Shown here in pieces: positions 44,900 to 58,561 of a stretch of DNA of 64,000 nt. Positions within the stretch are counted from its first letter, which is position 1; the number at the start of each line of letters is the position of its first letter. The DNA comes from Lonicera japonica. Lineage: Eukaryota > Streptophyta > Magnoliopsida > Dipsacales > Caprifoliaceae. The notes under the pieces are model-generated. The model ran no database searches. It had not been told where the DNA came from and was given only the letters and a program-made list of their open reading frames with translations. The DNA lies in the NCBI GenBank assembly GCA_021464415.1, contig JAKCWG010000101.1, positions 1 through 64,000 of the forward strand. Reading direction: 5' to 3'. The translations under genes and the position numbers were made by a program.

Positions 44900-46157
44900 C
44901 CATCACTATGTGGTCCTCTTGTGTAGCGGACGTTGCCAAGTTATAAACTCGGCCACCTTGGTTTCCGTGACCCTGTGGCTGCATAGGTTCCGAAAAGGAT
45001 TACTGGTGGAATTGACATGACTGAGAGTAATCCTGTTGGAAAGGAAATTGGTTGGGCTGGTACCGACTACCGACTGCTCGCTGTTTGCTGCTCAACCTCT
45101 AGGTTAACTAACTGTGTTGATCTACCTGAGAACCTGCCCCACTGGCTACAGCCCCGATTGCCATTACGTCCATGGCTCGGACCTTGGCTAGAGCTACTAC
45201 CCTCGCCTCTATTATGACCTCCTCGGTACACTTATGGATTGTTTGGACAAGCTCTTGCCCGATGTCCCTGCTGCCCATAAACATAGCAAGACCCAAAGAA
45301 GCTACCAGTACTACTACCCCCATCACTAGAATAAAGACCTCCCGAATATTCTGAACTCGACTTGGCCTTCTTATTTCTTCCCCAATTACCAAAACCACTC
45401 ATTTTCTTCCCCTTATCCGATGAGTAAGAGAGCCTATCTGAACGACTGTCATAACTTCCCCTACTAGGCTGCATCAGAACTGAATCTCTCCGGTAAGCGG
45501 CTTCTACTACCTCTTTATAGGTCTGGTAATTTTATGCACTCAAGACATCTCGAAAATTTGCCCGAATACCAAAGAAAAATGAGTCCATATTTTCCTTATT
45601 AGACGGTCGATCCATGTGCAAACACAAATTTTCAAATTTCTGGTGGTACTCCGCCACCATCATTCCTTCTTGCCTCAACATCCGAAGTTCTTCCTTTTTC
45701 CTCCTTCGATATGCGTCGGATATAAACTGATTCTCAAATACCTTACTAAACACTCCCCAGGAATTCATGTTAACTGTCCCACTCTGCCTTCTCCACCAAG
45801 CCTATGCAAACCCGATTAGCTTGGAAGCTGCTAGCCTAGGGCGTAGTGCATCAGGAGCCTCGATCAGATCGAGCTTTTTCATTACATCGAACAGCCAATA
45901 TTCTGCGTCCTCGGGTCCCTTGGTCCCATCAAACTTGGTTGGGTCTAATCGGCTGAATGACCTTAATAACTTAGTTGGATCCCCCTTTGATTTTGAATGG
46001 CTATTACCTCCTCATTCCTATCATGTCCTCCACTATCGGGATTTCTAATGGTCTGGGAACAATTCGCACGAGCGTCTGCAGTAGAATCAGAAGAAGCTTT
46101 CATAACGTCTTTTAATTCCCCCATGAATTCCTTCATCATTCTCCTTATAAAGGACAT
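44900..46157 (-). pseudogene. Chromovirus A gag, broken
   Basis: Pieces at 45963-46157, 45532-45768 and 45232-45474 form a gag. The central block is VFENQFISDAYRRRKKEELRMLRQEGMMVAEYHQKFENL; the zinc knuckle is CYVYGQQGHRARACP (about 45245-45290), with its second cysteine changed to Tyr. Between the pieces there are frame changes and stops. Confidence 0.82.
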
Positions 46158-46570
46158 AAGACCACGGCTACTATCACGACCCCTAGAACCTTCTCCCTCA
46201 TCAACAGGAGGATCAGAAGCTGGAATATTGCGAGTGGAAAGTCAGGCGGCATTCTATAGGAAAACAAAGGAAGAGTTCAATCCACAATAGTAATCATGAT
46301 GAAAGAGAACAGAAGCCAAGGAATACGCCAAAACAAATTTCGGTCGATAATACAGTGGGTCATCAAGTTCAACTCTAATAAGCTACAGTAAACAGATGCT
46401 TTATAAAATAATCGACTGTTGCACATACAGTTAAGTATAGTTTAATTCACCTGTCACTTGTGCCTAATAGCAGTGTTACTTTAATTCTCCAGACTCGATA
46501 CGGTCATGCACTGAAGGAAAAGAGCGATCCTACCTACCCATACCCCGTCGAAAAGGAAATTGATCCTACT
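46158..46570 (-). other. Chromovirus A leader
   Basis: Untranslated region between gag and PBS; no ORF supported. Its last 80 bp (46490-46570) is duplicated at 39350-39434. Confidence 0.65.
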
Positions 46571-46582
46571 CATCTGATACCA
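46571..46582 (-). other. Chromovirus A primer binding site
   Basis: Minus strand TGGTATCAGATG two bases from the LTR; it matches initiator tRNA-Met (TGGTATCAGAGC) at 10 of 12 positions. Confidence 0.82.
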
Positions 46583-46584
46583 AC

Positions 46585-48489
46585 TGTAACAACCCACCTA
46601 ATTAAGCAGGTGTTAACGGTTGCTGTATTAAATTAAGAAATCCACCCCTTTTAATAAACCAAAACATCATAAGGGTATAGAATACATCACCATCTTATTA
46701 CAACCCAACATAATTAGTCCATAATGTAATTACAAATCTTGATTTACCAACAAACTGAAATCCAAATATAGTCCAAGTTCAAAATACAAACTATTACAAC
46801 CATAGATATAACAAAGTCTCTCAACTACATTAGAAATAACAAGTTCCACAATTATAGATAATACAATGAAACTAAAATCCATAAGGGCATCAAAGTGGCT
46901 CTAAGAAGAACTCGGACCTGGTTCACGACCTCTACCCGTACCACGAGGTATACCTGAAAGATAGATGAGGGAATGAGCCAAAACCGGCCCAGTGGGAATT
47001 ATTGGGAAAGGGAGATGCAATGCATATACATGTTATGGTATAAAAACTTATAGATTTTCAACGTTGACAAAGATTTCCGTGTTATGCCAATTAATAAGAA
47101 AAAGCATTCTTTTATCACAATTTATGTCAATTTATTGTCAACGCAAATCTTACTCGATAACAATATGAACGTCCATCCACCTCCTCATCCTCGACCTAAT
47201 ATCGGTACTAGACGGATTACACTACTCATAAACGCACCCTATCTTTCCATGGGTCAGTGCACTGGTAACCAGATTTCACGGCACCCCATCTTTCCATGGG
47301 CCTATGCAAAAGTGTCAACTAAAGCATTTCTATATCGGTGCTTATCTGGTTCCAACAACCTCGATATCTCACTGCATTGGTTATTTGTAAAAAAGTTATT
47401 TTATCTGATCATAACCACAATCAATTAAATATCAGGATTTTTATTATGTGTTTAACATGAAACACAATGCCATTTAGTTATATACATGATTTATACAATC
47501 TCGTAAGCCAAGTATTGAGAAGAAATCACTAAACATATTTAGAATCATCATCAAGCATTGAGTGCATGTCTAATAACAAGTTAAAATGAATTAAAAGTGT
47601 TTATGATACTGTAAATTTACTTAATTTAGTTCTAAATGTCAAGTATTAGACATGTGGTTGATGATTCTAGCAAATTTGGTACCAAATTCTCAAATGTGTT
47701 CACAAATAGCAACATGCAGGATAACCAGCTCATGTTTTCATCAAATACAACCAATATGCTATTAATAAAAATGGTCAGATGTTATAATCTAAATGTATAC
47801 AACATACATGCAAGGACATATAAGAATTTGGTATCGAAAATCTACTATTTCAACTCAATCAACTATAAATGCTCAAAAAACAAAGGTGAGAGGAGAGTTC
47901 CCACCTCGATAAGCTCTGCACAGAAATGGAGAGCTCAAAAACAACCACCTACAATAACCCAATGGACGATTACACCTCAGAAATGGATTCGGCTCGCAAA
48001 AAGCTTGAGAAATTCGCGATTTCGGTACAAAACTTGAAGAATTAAGCTACGATGCATCAATTTCTCTCACACAACTCCTCTCTATCTCTCTCTAAAGCTT
48101 TGAGGTTCAAAAATGGTGAAATAAGGCCGAGGAAGAAGAAATAAAGAGGGTCAACACGGGTCAAATCGATAAAAATGATGCTACAACAAATTACACTGTG
48201 GACCGGTTTGCAGAAATGCCATATCGGTCCGGTGCCAATAAATTCCACAAATTTGAGACTACAGACCGGTCTGCCAAAATGCCATACCAGTCCGGCATTG
48301 AAGTTTCCAAGATTTTTGTGCCTGCGGATCGATCTGCCCAATGGCCAAATCGGTCCGGCGCCAACCTGGACTGGGGGATTAAACTCAACCAAAATTGACA
48401 CAAACTTGTCCAAATCGAATTCGATCGCGATGAAACTAATTACAAAGTTTAAGCTTGATAATTCTAGATTAAAAATACAGGGTGTTACA
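46585..48489 (-). repeat. Chromovirus A 5' LTR
   Basis: 1905 bp; about 100 bp shorter than the other LTR through a deletion near 46635. It carries the same three repeat units at about 48200-48365 in a better-preserved form (ACCGGTCTGCC and CGGTCCGGCGCC). Confidence 0.9.
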
Positions 48490-49244
48490 AACGAGGTCCT
48501 AATCAATCAAATGGCTTTACATCATTTTAAGAATAAAAGAATATACAAGTTAGTTATACAAATGACACATATATATTAAATGCATGTAACTAAGTAGTCT
48601 ATAGATGACTACAAGTAGTCTAACGTATTTCAGAGGTTTCTAGATCCCGCACACGCGCCATCCCACGAAAGTACCTGCAAAACTGGTTTGAAAAATGGGA
48701 GTGAGTGAAACCCGGGCTCAGTGGGAATTATATGATTTGAGTAAGAAAGTACACATCATCATTCACATGCAATGTGGAATAATGAAAAATAAGTTAATAT
48801 GCAATGAGCTTATATGTATGTTCCATTTATATGTCCCTTTATAGATATATAGATTTCTAGATATTAATGCAATGGAAACCATGTCATATGAAATGCATAC
48901 CAAGTGATATCCCATCACAAAGAATATAATAAATATATATCATCAAAGTACCGAAACGTTATAATAACAAAGTATCCTTGAAAGATACGATAAAATATGT
49001 ATTACCAAGACACAAATATAATAGGAATAACACCCATAAGTTTATTTACAAAATTCATATAATCATAAAGCAAGCGTAGGCACTAATCTTATAATCATCA
49101 ATTTCATCTCACATCAGGCATCTAGGATTTACATTACTGTGCATAGCGATCGCGATCTAAGCCCCCAAGGTTGGGTCCCCCCGTGGACCACCTAGATGGT
49201 GTAGGGTATGCCGTATCACGGGGTCTCCCTACGTACCATAGAGT

Positions 49245-49902
49245 TGAAAGAGATATGTCCTAGGACTATTCATAGATTATGATTTGTACTTGGATATCTT
49301 ATGCTTATTGTTATTAATAAAGTTTATTTATTTTACTTTATAATCTCTTGTAAATAATATTTATTAATACTAGTTCATCAAGTACGTGACTAGATTGTGG
49401 GATGCTAGTAATGTAATAATAATATTGTTTAGATGCCCCTAATCATGTATCAATAACCTAGGATCACATTGATATAATGATTAGAGTATGGGTCAGCTGA
49501 TGACTATGTTCCACAAGTCATGGATATGGAGATATCAAGCTGAACATACTGATACTTGTTAGGGAACAAAGTATTGGACTGACCCGCTTTGGGGACACTG
49601 CGAGGAGTGTTATATAATGTCATCAGTGATGTTCCCCATTTGTGATATCGTATTATCCTCAGACCTGAGATCGCCATGGTTACCAACATAGGGATTAGCA
49701 TGTCAGGCATTATCAAACGTTGCTCTTGACCGAGTAATTATAAAGATGATGACCGAGCATACTATGAACTATGTAGAGGTATGTGGTTGATCAAGATGGG
49801 ATTTGTCACTCTCATATATTGAACTGCATAGATCATAGGATTCAATGATTAGTGCGTAAATTAGTGTATGCGATGCATGATTACTGCCCTAATTTGATAA
49901 CA
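49245..49902. mobile_element. Solo LTR J, 658 bp
   Basis: TGAAAGAGATATGTCC...TTTGATAACA, flanked by AGAGT duplications (49240-49244 and 49903-49907). Removing it restores the continuous LTR E sequence seen in LTR H (ACCATAGAGTATGCC). The sequence style (GATATGTCCTAGGAC, GGGATTTGTCACTC) recalls widespread copia (Sirevirus-like) LTRs; orientation is probably plus, but lineage is uncertain. Confidence 0.82.
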
Positions 49903-51216
49903 AGAGTATGCCGCTCTAAAAGCGAGGTCCCTCTACACGGACAAGGGTATGTAGCCGCCAGCGCTAGGTCAACTCCACAGACCACTAGAGCCTGTCCGAA
50001 CTCAAAATAGCGTGACTTACAAAAATAGTAAATATCGAGCAAATTATGTATATCAACCAAACATGTATTCAACAAACATATATATATCAAACCATATGTT
50101 CCTACTGCTTTCGCTTGCCAAGGGCATATTTAGTCTATCTATATACACAAAAACCAATTTACGTCCAAATTATATATCCAACCAATAAGTGTATATAATA
50201 AGTAAGTAGGTAGATTGATAAATAGGTAGATTGATAGATCGATTGGTTCAATAACAATGGTAGTAGTCACAACTTAAAATATATGTACATACATGCTCCA
50301 TTTAATAAGCTAATTCCATCATGTAATTATACCCATATGATAAACAACTCTAGTGAGTGGACTAATAATTTATTTGCAACAAAGCCCATGATTTGATAGG
50401 ATATCATTCTTAAGGCTATTAGTCCATTCAATAACGTATATATATCCCATGGATAAAATCATCATGAGGAAAATTTGTATATATAGCTCTATCTCAATAT
50501 ACTACTATTACATGTCCCAAAGCCCCTTATATTTATACACAAATATTAAATTTGGGGTTCCTTGCATGTTTGACACATTAATTCCTTAACGATACAATAA
50601 TATAAGTAGGGACGATTATATATATAGTTTCCAAGTTCATATCAAAGCATAATATAAGTCATATCTAGCCATAACTGGCTATACGCGCTAGCAAATAATA
50701 ACTAAGGTTTGTCGTATACTAGCATATGATGGAACCCTTTCATCTAAACATAAAATTATACTAAAAACATGTATAAATAAATGAAATCAACAACAAATCT
50801 CAACCCAAAGCCCCATCTAAGTGCGTATCAACAAGCTCATATGAAAATACCCAATTTTTCTTTGAAAAGAGAGATGGAACAACTAATAGTTGAAATTAAG
50901 CTTAGAAACTAGTATTCCCACCTTATTTAAGCTAGATCCTCGAAGAATAAGCATTGGATTGGGCCGACTCAATGCAAATCCCGCATTCCCCGAAGAGCTC
51001 CAAGCCCTAGCCATGGAGGATGAAGAAGATGATGGAGAAGATGATGAAGGTGATGATGATTCAATGATAATCTAGTTAAATCTAAGTTAGGGGTAAACAT
51101 ACCCTCACAAAAGTCCCAAAAATTGCCCCTCAATCACCCCCTTGAAGCTCTCTATGTTGATTTATGTGTTTGGCACGAAATGTGCTCTGTTTTGGCTTTA
51201 TAATCACGTTTAGGAC

Positions 51217-51236
51217 CCCATCAGTCGACTGATGGG
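51217..51236 (-). promoter_or_regulatory. LTR E 20-bp palindrome upstream of TATA
   Basis: Perfect CCCATCAGTCGACTGATGGG. On minus, a TATAAAG element (about 51197-51203) follows within 20 bp. It corresponds to 32292-32311 in LTR F. Confidence 0.65.
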
Positions 51237-51871
51237 TGAATCTGGTGTACTATTAGCATTTTGGTTATAACTTCTTGCTCAGAACTCCGATTAAGGTGAT
51301 CTTTATGTCCACAAAAAGGTAATTCAAAGATTTACAACTTATTAAGAGGAAGGTTCCTTAAATTATGGATGGATAATTCTAAGAAATTCACCGAAGACAG
51401 TGCTCTGCCAAAGTGTTTCGAACAACTAGATTTCAACAATTTGCTTACTTTGCTAGCTGATTCAACCACCGAGGAGTGTGATTTGGATTTTTGTTGAAAC
51501 ATAAAAGTTGTAGAGGGGATTGGTATGAAGACGTGGCCAAAAATGGGGAGCCATTTGGACCTCGGATGAAAAAGTTATGGCCTCTCAAAGTTGGCCAAAA
51601 ATTAACTTTTTCGAAAAGTTTAAAATACGTGATTCACTTCCCGTTTTCAATTTGGGCCACCCGAATAATTAAACGATTGAACCCAATATGACATGCTGGA
51701 GTTATCGGTTCAATTTTCAGAGGCTCGAAACCTAATGTTCACAATCTAACGAAAATAAAGCCTTAACCGGGCCGAAGAGCAGAATTGGCTCGGAAACAAA
51801 ATACGAGACATTACACTGAAACAATAACGAAGACATGGAAGATTGTACGCCTTTGCCTTCTTGGGCTGAAC

Positions 51872-54532
51872 TGTAACAACCCGCCTAATTAAGCAGGTGT
51901 TAACGGATGCTGTATCTAATTAACAGCAGATAGACAAATAAACATAATTGATAAATTAAACAAGGTAGAGAAATATAATAAAAATTCGGCATGAAGTATT
52001 CGTAAATACTAAGAAATCCATCCCGTATAATAAACAACATGAAAATATAGAATACTTCTCAAATCCTTTACAATCCAAGTTCGATAAATACAACTTGTAC
52101 ATCCATAGATAGTACAACTACTCAAACTTAATTAGAAGTTACAACTACTACAAATTAGGATAATACAACAACTAATTCCATAGGGGCATCAAAGAAGACT
52201 CTAAGATGAACTTGAGCCTGCTCAACGACCTCTACCCGAGACACGATGTGTACCTGAAAGGAAAATGAGGGATTGAGCCACAAATGGCCCAATGGGAACT
52301 ATAGGGAAAAGGGAAAATGCAATGCATGATCATATCACAATATGAGAGAGTTCACAATTCAATTATTAACTAAACTCCTGATTTATACCAATTTATGGGA
52401 AAACTATACATAAAGCATCAATATAATTTTATTAATTATCAATATGTATCTCACACGATAGCTGTGTAAACATCCATCCACCTCCTCCTCCTCCTCGACC
52501 TAATACCGGTACTAGAAGGAATATACTACTCACAAACGCATCCCATCTTACCATGGGTCAGTGCACTGGTAACCAGATTTATGGCACCCCATCTTACCAT
52601 GGGTCAGTGCACTGGTAACCAGATTTATGGCACCCCATCTTTACCATGGGTCTGTGCAATAACATAACTCAAGCATTTTTATACCGGTGCTTATCCGGTT
52701 CCAACAATCTTAATATTTTTCATAAAAATTTATATACTTAACCAATAGTATTTATTAAAGGCTGTCTCACACAATTAATGGGAGCAATTAATCTGCTTTA
52801 GAAAAATATAAACTCATGTATTCATTTTAATTCTAAAAAAATCAAGTTTCTATAAGTGCATACCATGCTTTACACGTCAATTTGCGGTAATAATATTAAT
52901 TTCGACGGTTTTGTAATCCAAAATTGAGCAAACACTAGATTTATTATAACTGTCATCAAGAAATAAATACATGTCCAATAACAAGTCAAAATATGATTTA
53001 AGAGTGATTTATATTCTGAAAATTTAGGAATGTAAGTAGAAATCTCAAGTATTAGACATGTATCTGACGTTTCTAGCCATTTTGGTACCAAATTCTCAAT
53101 TAAACACTTAAATGTAGACATGCAATACAATCAGCCTCAACTCTCATCAAATACAACCAATATACCGTTAATAACAAAGCTCAAAATGTTTAATCCATGG
53201 CTATACAACATGCATGCAAGAGAAACTATGAATTTGGTACCGAAAATCTAGTATTTCAACTCAATCAACTATAATTGTTCAAAAATCAAAGAAGAGAGGA
53301 AGTTCTCACCTTAATCACTTCTGGACAGAAATGTAAAGTCCCAAAGAGACCACCTACAGCCACCGATTGAGAAAACCGAGCAAAGAAATGGACTCGCCAA
53401 GCCAAAAACTTGAGAAATCCACAATTTCGGAGTGAAAACCATTTATTTGAGCTTGAAATCATCCATTTACACCCATTTATCTCTCTAGAAATGTATATAT
53501 CTTTCCCCTGGTATCAATGCTCTAAAATGGTGTTTTATGGACTAAAGAAGATGGTCAAAGTTGGTCAAAAATGAAAGCAAACGAGTTGACTCGGTAAAAC
53601 CCGATTTACCAAATGTATTATGGCGCACTGTTCATAATTTGGCTATAACTCTTTGCTCGGAACTCCGATTGGGATGATCTTTATATCAACGGAAAGCTAA
53701 TTCAAAGTTATATAACTTCACAAGAGGAAGTTTCTCCAAATTCGTGATATATTAATACCATAATTTGGTCGAAGACAGTGCTCTACCAAAATTCAGCATA
53801 ATCTGATTTTTCCTATTGGGCTTACTTCATACTCCGTTTTGACCATCGAGGAACGTGAACTAGATTTTGGTCAAAACACAAAAGTTGTAAATTAATATAA
53901 GATGAAACTACAGGAGTTTACAGAGTGGAATTTGGATAATAAATGAAGAAGTTATGAGTCTCCAAAGTCGACTAAAATCCAACCGATGAGTAGAAATTCC
54001 GTGTTCGAAAAATGCCACCGAAGTGCTCGTTTCAATTCCGATAGTGATGAAACTTTCCATAATATTCCTAATAGATATTCATGACATGTTAGGAAAAACA
54101 TAACTGAATTCGGAAGTCTAAAAGTTCGTGAACCACAAACGAGATTTGTAGGAATCGTTAAGGATAGAATTCAATTATACTAAATACTCAAAAATGCTTA
54201 AATGAAATCCGAATTTAATGAAACTTTATTATAAGGTTTAATAACTATAATGTGACGTGTTAGAAAAGACTAAAATCAATTTGGACCTTCCTAGGTCGAT
54301 GAACCGAATATAAGAAAAGTAGAAAAATCGAATATCAAGATTACTCCAAAATTTTCAAGAACGCACCAAATTGCTCAAACTAGTTCCAAATAAAATCAAA
54401 TTTTCTGTATTTTTATCCATAACACCAAAGTGACGTGTGGGAATATTTGGACTTGTTTAAGTCCACGAATGAATCACACAAATAGCTAACTAAATTAACG
54501 AAAATACACCTATCGAAACATGGAGTGTTACA
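51872..54532 (-). repeat. Element B 3' LTR
   Basis: 2661 bp, TGTAACAACCCG...GAGTGTTACA on plus. It is longer than its partner. A short internal duplication (the CATCTTACCATGGGTCAGTGCACTG unit, about 52543-52640) is tandem here. Confidence 0.88.
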
Positions 54533-57500
54533 ACCTTCCCCCCTTAAGAAATTTCGTCCTCGAAATTTGAGCCTGCACAAATTGACAGCAATAAAGCCAA
54601 AGGACATAAGTCGAACCCATAATCCAAGCTTTTGAAGGAAACAACTTTGAGGTTGAATTCGATAATTACAAAATGGAATAATGTGGACTCTAAAAACCAC
54701 TCTGTAGCTATCAAGCTCTAAACAAGGAAGCCACACACGCATATACTGACACTAATGAAGACCAATTATTCCTTCTCGTTACAAGGATAAAGATACACGC
54801 ACGAATAAAATGTTTACTATACAAGACAAGGGTTTGGTGTAATCCCATCTAACAAAACTTGAAAGACTTAGTACGTAACCTCCATTAACTTTAGTTAAGA
54901 TTATTTCCCAGATCATCAATGACTAAGATGTAATTTCTCCCAAGGATATATATTTATAAATAGCTTAGAGCTTAACAACCATGGTACATATGGAGAATCA
55001 CACTAAAAATAAGCAAGACTTTTAGATAAGGCAAAACCGAAACAAGGATGAAATATTCGGAGTAATTGAGAATCAATAAGCCTTTTGTAACCTGATAACA
55101 TTGCCGCTAATGAACCCCAACTATCAGTTGTAATTTCCAATTCAAACGCAGGCTAATTCATAATAATTTTACTAGACTCTCCTCCACTAACCATGTATGT
55201 GTAGAGCCAGATAGTTTTAGCGCAAGATACCCGTTTTCTGAATAATCCAATTTCCACTTGCCATTCCATTATGATGTACTTTTCCAACGTAATAAACCTT
55301 GTACCAGATTAAATATAAACATTTCTTCTTAGCTCGAGATATTCTAGAATTCCATCAGTCACTTAAAGGTCCCAATACTAGGGTCTTCAATTGTTGCCTG
55401 AGTTGAACCATTCCTCATATAATCCCCCCTAAAGGCTTTACTCCGATTTTATAACTCTTGTTTCCTCCAATAGGTTATTCTTCACTAGTTTATTCTGTGA
55501 ATCTGTTTCTGCACCATCCGTTTGCTGCGCACTCTGATTAAGTCACATTCTCATCCTCATTAACTATTCTTGTTCGGCTAACCCTGTTAACCCGATTTTT
55601 GGATCATTTTAAAATCTTTCTCCGCGTATCTGTCATCAAATAATCCATGCTTACCTAGGGCTTCTGAAGCTAAAATTTACATTTGACCTCACTAGTACAT
55701 ATGCCATACTATCATTTTTCGCAGATTTCAGAATGGTCGACATGTTAATTTACTGAAATAAGACATTAATATATGGAACCATCTTCCCAGCATTGTCTTT
55801 AGACTTAGACAACCTTTGAATTTGAATGAATCTCTAGCAATCTCGAATAATCCTCAAAGCACTATCTCCATTTATTAACCCTCTTCTGTTACTGTCCAGT
55901 TGCTCCGCTAAGTTCCAATTCTGGCACCGTTACATGACTTTAAGGAGTTTAGTGAAATAAATACTAGTATTCTAGATAATCTAGATTTCATCGTTATTTG
56001 AACCTATCAAAGTTCTTGTGTGCTTTAATTGACCATCGAAATTCCAACACATTTTCCCGTAAAAATGCCATCATTGCACAGAACTTTGTAAGTTAACCCT
56101 AGATATTTAGTAATGTACATTATTAGCTCTAAAAAACATCTCATTTAGCCCCCATCGACTTCAAAGTCATCCACAAGGAATGACCAACCAACCAATCAAA
56201 TCGAGAAATGACCTATACTATAAGCCCAAGGAAATTGACCGCTCAACTGATCGCTGGAGGCCCCAAGTAACGGACCACAAAAGGTAATGATACAAGAAGA
56301 AGTTATGGCACTAGTCACCCCTCTCAATAATACTATAATGTCTAATAAAATATTTTCGATAACCAAACAAAGAAATGAGAGTGGACGCGAGTTAAGCGAA
56401 GACCCAATCTCGAGTTCAAGTAAGTATACCAGTATGACCTTCCCGAATGAATGGTTTATAAAGGCAGAGGCCATCCAGAACTTCTGCTGGAAAGAGGTAC
56501 AATTATTTGTTCCACTGCTAGAACTTGACATATACTCATTTAACTAGCCACACCAAACACGACTAGAGTGTTCAAACCAAAGAAGTGACCTTACACAACG
56601 GACAACGACTACGTGATTACACCCAATTTTCTACACACTTTATGATGAATAAATACTCCTATATCAAGCAAATGTCCATAAAAAACATTACACCACTTAA
56701 TAAAGTGGACATATAATGATATGGTGATATATATTGTTCCTAAAACTCAGAAAAGATGGTCACAAAGTGTTTCTTAAAATTTTTAGGCTACCCAAATGCT
56801 TGACCAGTAAAAGAAATTTTTTAAAAGGCAAAAATTAGCCGATAGCCAACCCATAAATCAATAGGAAGTTAGGCCTTCCAAAGGCTTGAGACATTATAAA
56901 AAAGGTAACCCCAAGGATCAAAATCAAATTTTTTAGGAAAGTCTCCGTAACAAACATTATGAAATTTATGCGCTTAAAGAATCATGCAAACTCAACGAAG
57001 AAAACAAAAGAATTTCAACTCAAAATAACGGATTTTAAACCAAATCTCAATCCACACTTAAAACATTATACCCAAATCTCTAAAATTTCCTTTTAAAATA
57101 CATTACTGCTTTAAAAGATACTTGGGAAATACCCTTGTTTGGACCACAAGTTTTTGAAATAAACTTCCTGATAGACAATAAGATATGCTTTTAAATATAT
57201 AAGGTTGAGAAAAGCCTTGAAAGAATAACACGTTGTAGTCATGCATCCAAACATCAGCTTCCGGTATTAATGTTAAAGGCAATCACTAAAGTGTTACATA
57301 TTGTCATCCTGCTGTAGTTTCGAAAACACTTTGTGAATATCCTAAGGTTTCAAAACATTTGGTATAGTTTAAAAGTTCTATATAACACATGTTTGTTGAA
57401 GACTATGGAACCATCTTAATATTACATGCATAACTTAACATGTCCTTAAACAATTCAACTTGTATTTCCCATCAAGATCCTATAGTTTTCTGGGCAAATA

Positions 57501-58561
57501 TTCCTTTAGTTTTGCATGTAATACTGGCCAACAAGTAACATCGGAAGAACTTTTAAAACATTAGAATAAAATTACTATTTATTTTCCAAGCTTTCACTCA
57601 CACACGTATGAGGATAGATGAGAGTTAAAACCAAAGCCAAGTGTATATACGACAAACCAATATGGAGAAAAAAGAAGACTGGTCCAGCTCTGAAGTATGG
57701 CAGAAAAAAAATCTGGTGGACCGATTCGACACCAAGCCTAGACCAAATTTGATGTTTTTCAGAAAACATACTAAAAATTCTTGTTTAGAGTCCATATGCT
57801 AAGAAACACTCCAAAATGAATCTAATGACTTATCATGACTTTTCGGGAAAAAAAAGGGAATGTAATTCGGAGGTCTCGAAGTAATAAAGCTAAAATCGGT
57901 CATTCTAAATACGTGCTTTTACCAAAATTCACGAGATTAACATACAACCCTAAAGTGAATTGCGAAAGAAAATGAAATTCGCATCAATGGTATTTAAGTC
58001 ATCGAGTACAAAGTAGGAAATTTGATGCAAGAATTCAAGGCAAAGATGCCAGAAAGATCACCGTAGGTTTCAACTAATTGTATTTCTCCACCAAATAGTG
58101 AGGTCCCAAGGATCCCAATACCACGACTATCCAAGATCTCAAAAACAAAACCAATGAATCAAACAATATGAGATTCAGAATTAAACTCAAACAATATTCC
58201 GAGTGATCACACAAAAGCCTTAAAATAAGAAAAGTCAATCCACAATCTTCATACTTACTGAAATTTAAAATTTAGTTCTAAATATAAGAAGTATCTCAAA
58301 AATATGGTTGAGGCAAAACTTAAATACCAGAGGATAGTGTGGGTCATTGAGTTCAACCCGAGTTAGCTACAGTAGACAATTGCTTTATAAGATAGTCATC
58401 TGTTGGCCAGCGGTTGACTATTATATAACTTAATTGTCATATGTGCTTACGAAAAATAAAAACTCAACTTCCCCCACCTTAACGCAGAACAGAAATGCAC
58501 GATCTTAATCTACCCAATATCTCACGGCGAAGGGAATTTGAACCTATCCTCTGATACCAAC
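54533..58561 (-). other. Element B internal region, no coding domains seen
   Basis: PPT (AAGGGGGGAAGGT on minus, from 54533) at one end and PBS TGGTATCAGAGGA (58547-58559) at the other. Between them I find only short open frames with no retroelement motif. AT-rich, with scattered short similarity-free sequence. Confidence 0.7.

Larger units (their letters stand above)
39449..48489 (-). mobile_element. Chromovirus A (Tekay/Del-like), decayed
   Basis: LTRs are 39449-41452 and 46585-48489; PPT at 41453-41466 and PBS at 46571-46582 place it on minus. Gag, protease, RT, RNase H, integrase and a chromodomain-like tail follow in gypsy order, with many stops and frameshifts. No target duplication joins the outer ends, because the left end continues into an orphan leader and the right end enters LTR E. 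Confidence 0.88.
48490..51815 (-). mobile_element. LTR E (chromovirus type), left-truncated, with LTR J inside
   Basis: It begins at a point matching about 29157 in LTR D (AACGAGGTCCTAATC) and ends GAGACATTACA at 51815. Internal matches to the reverse complement of LTR H (GGTTGGGTCCCCCC, about 49170) confirm the family. The missing first ~250 bp coincides with the right end of chromovirus A. LTR J (49245-49902) is inserted in it. Confidence 0.8.

Noticed and set aside
45017..45354. Plus-strand frames over chromovirus A gag
   Set aside because: Shadows of the minus-strand gag zinc-knuckle region.
39449..48489. A clean target duplication for chromovirus A
   Set aside because: Left and right outer flanks do not match: the left is leader sequence and the right is LTR E.
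54413..56547. Frames of about 86-111 codons inside element B
   Set aside because: No recognisable motif and no conserved context; part of a non-coding LARD-like interior.
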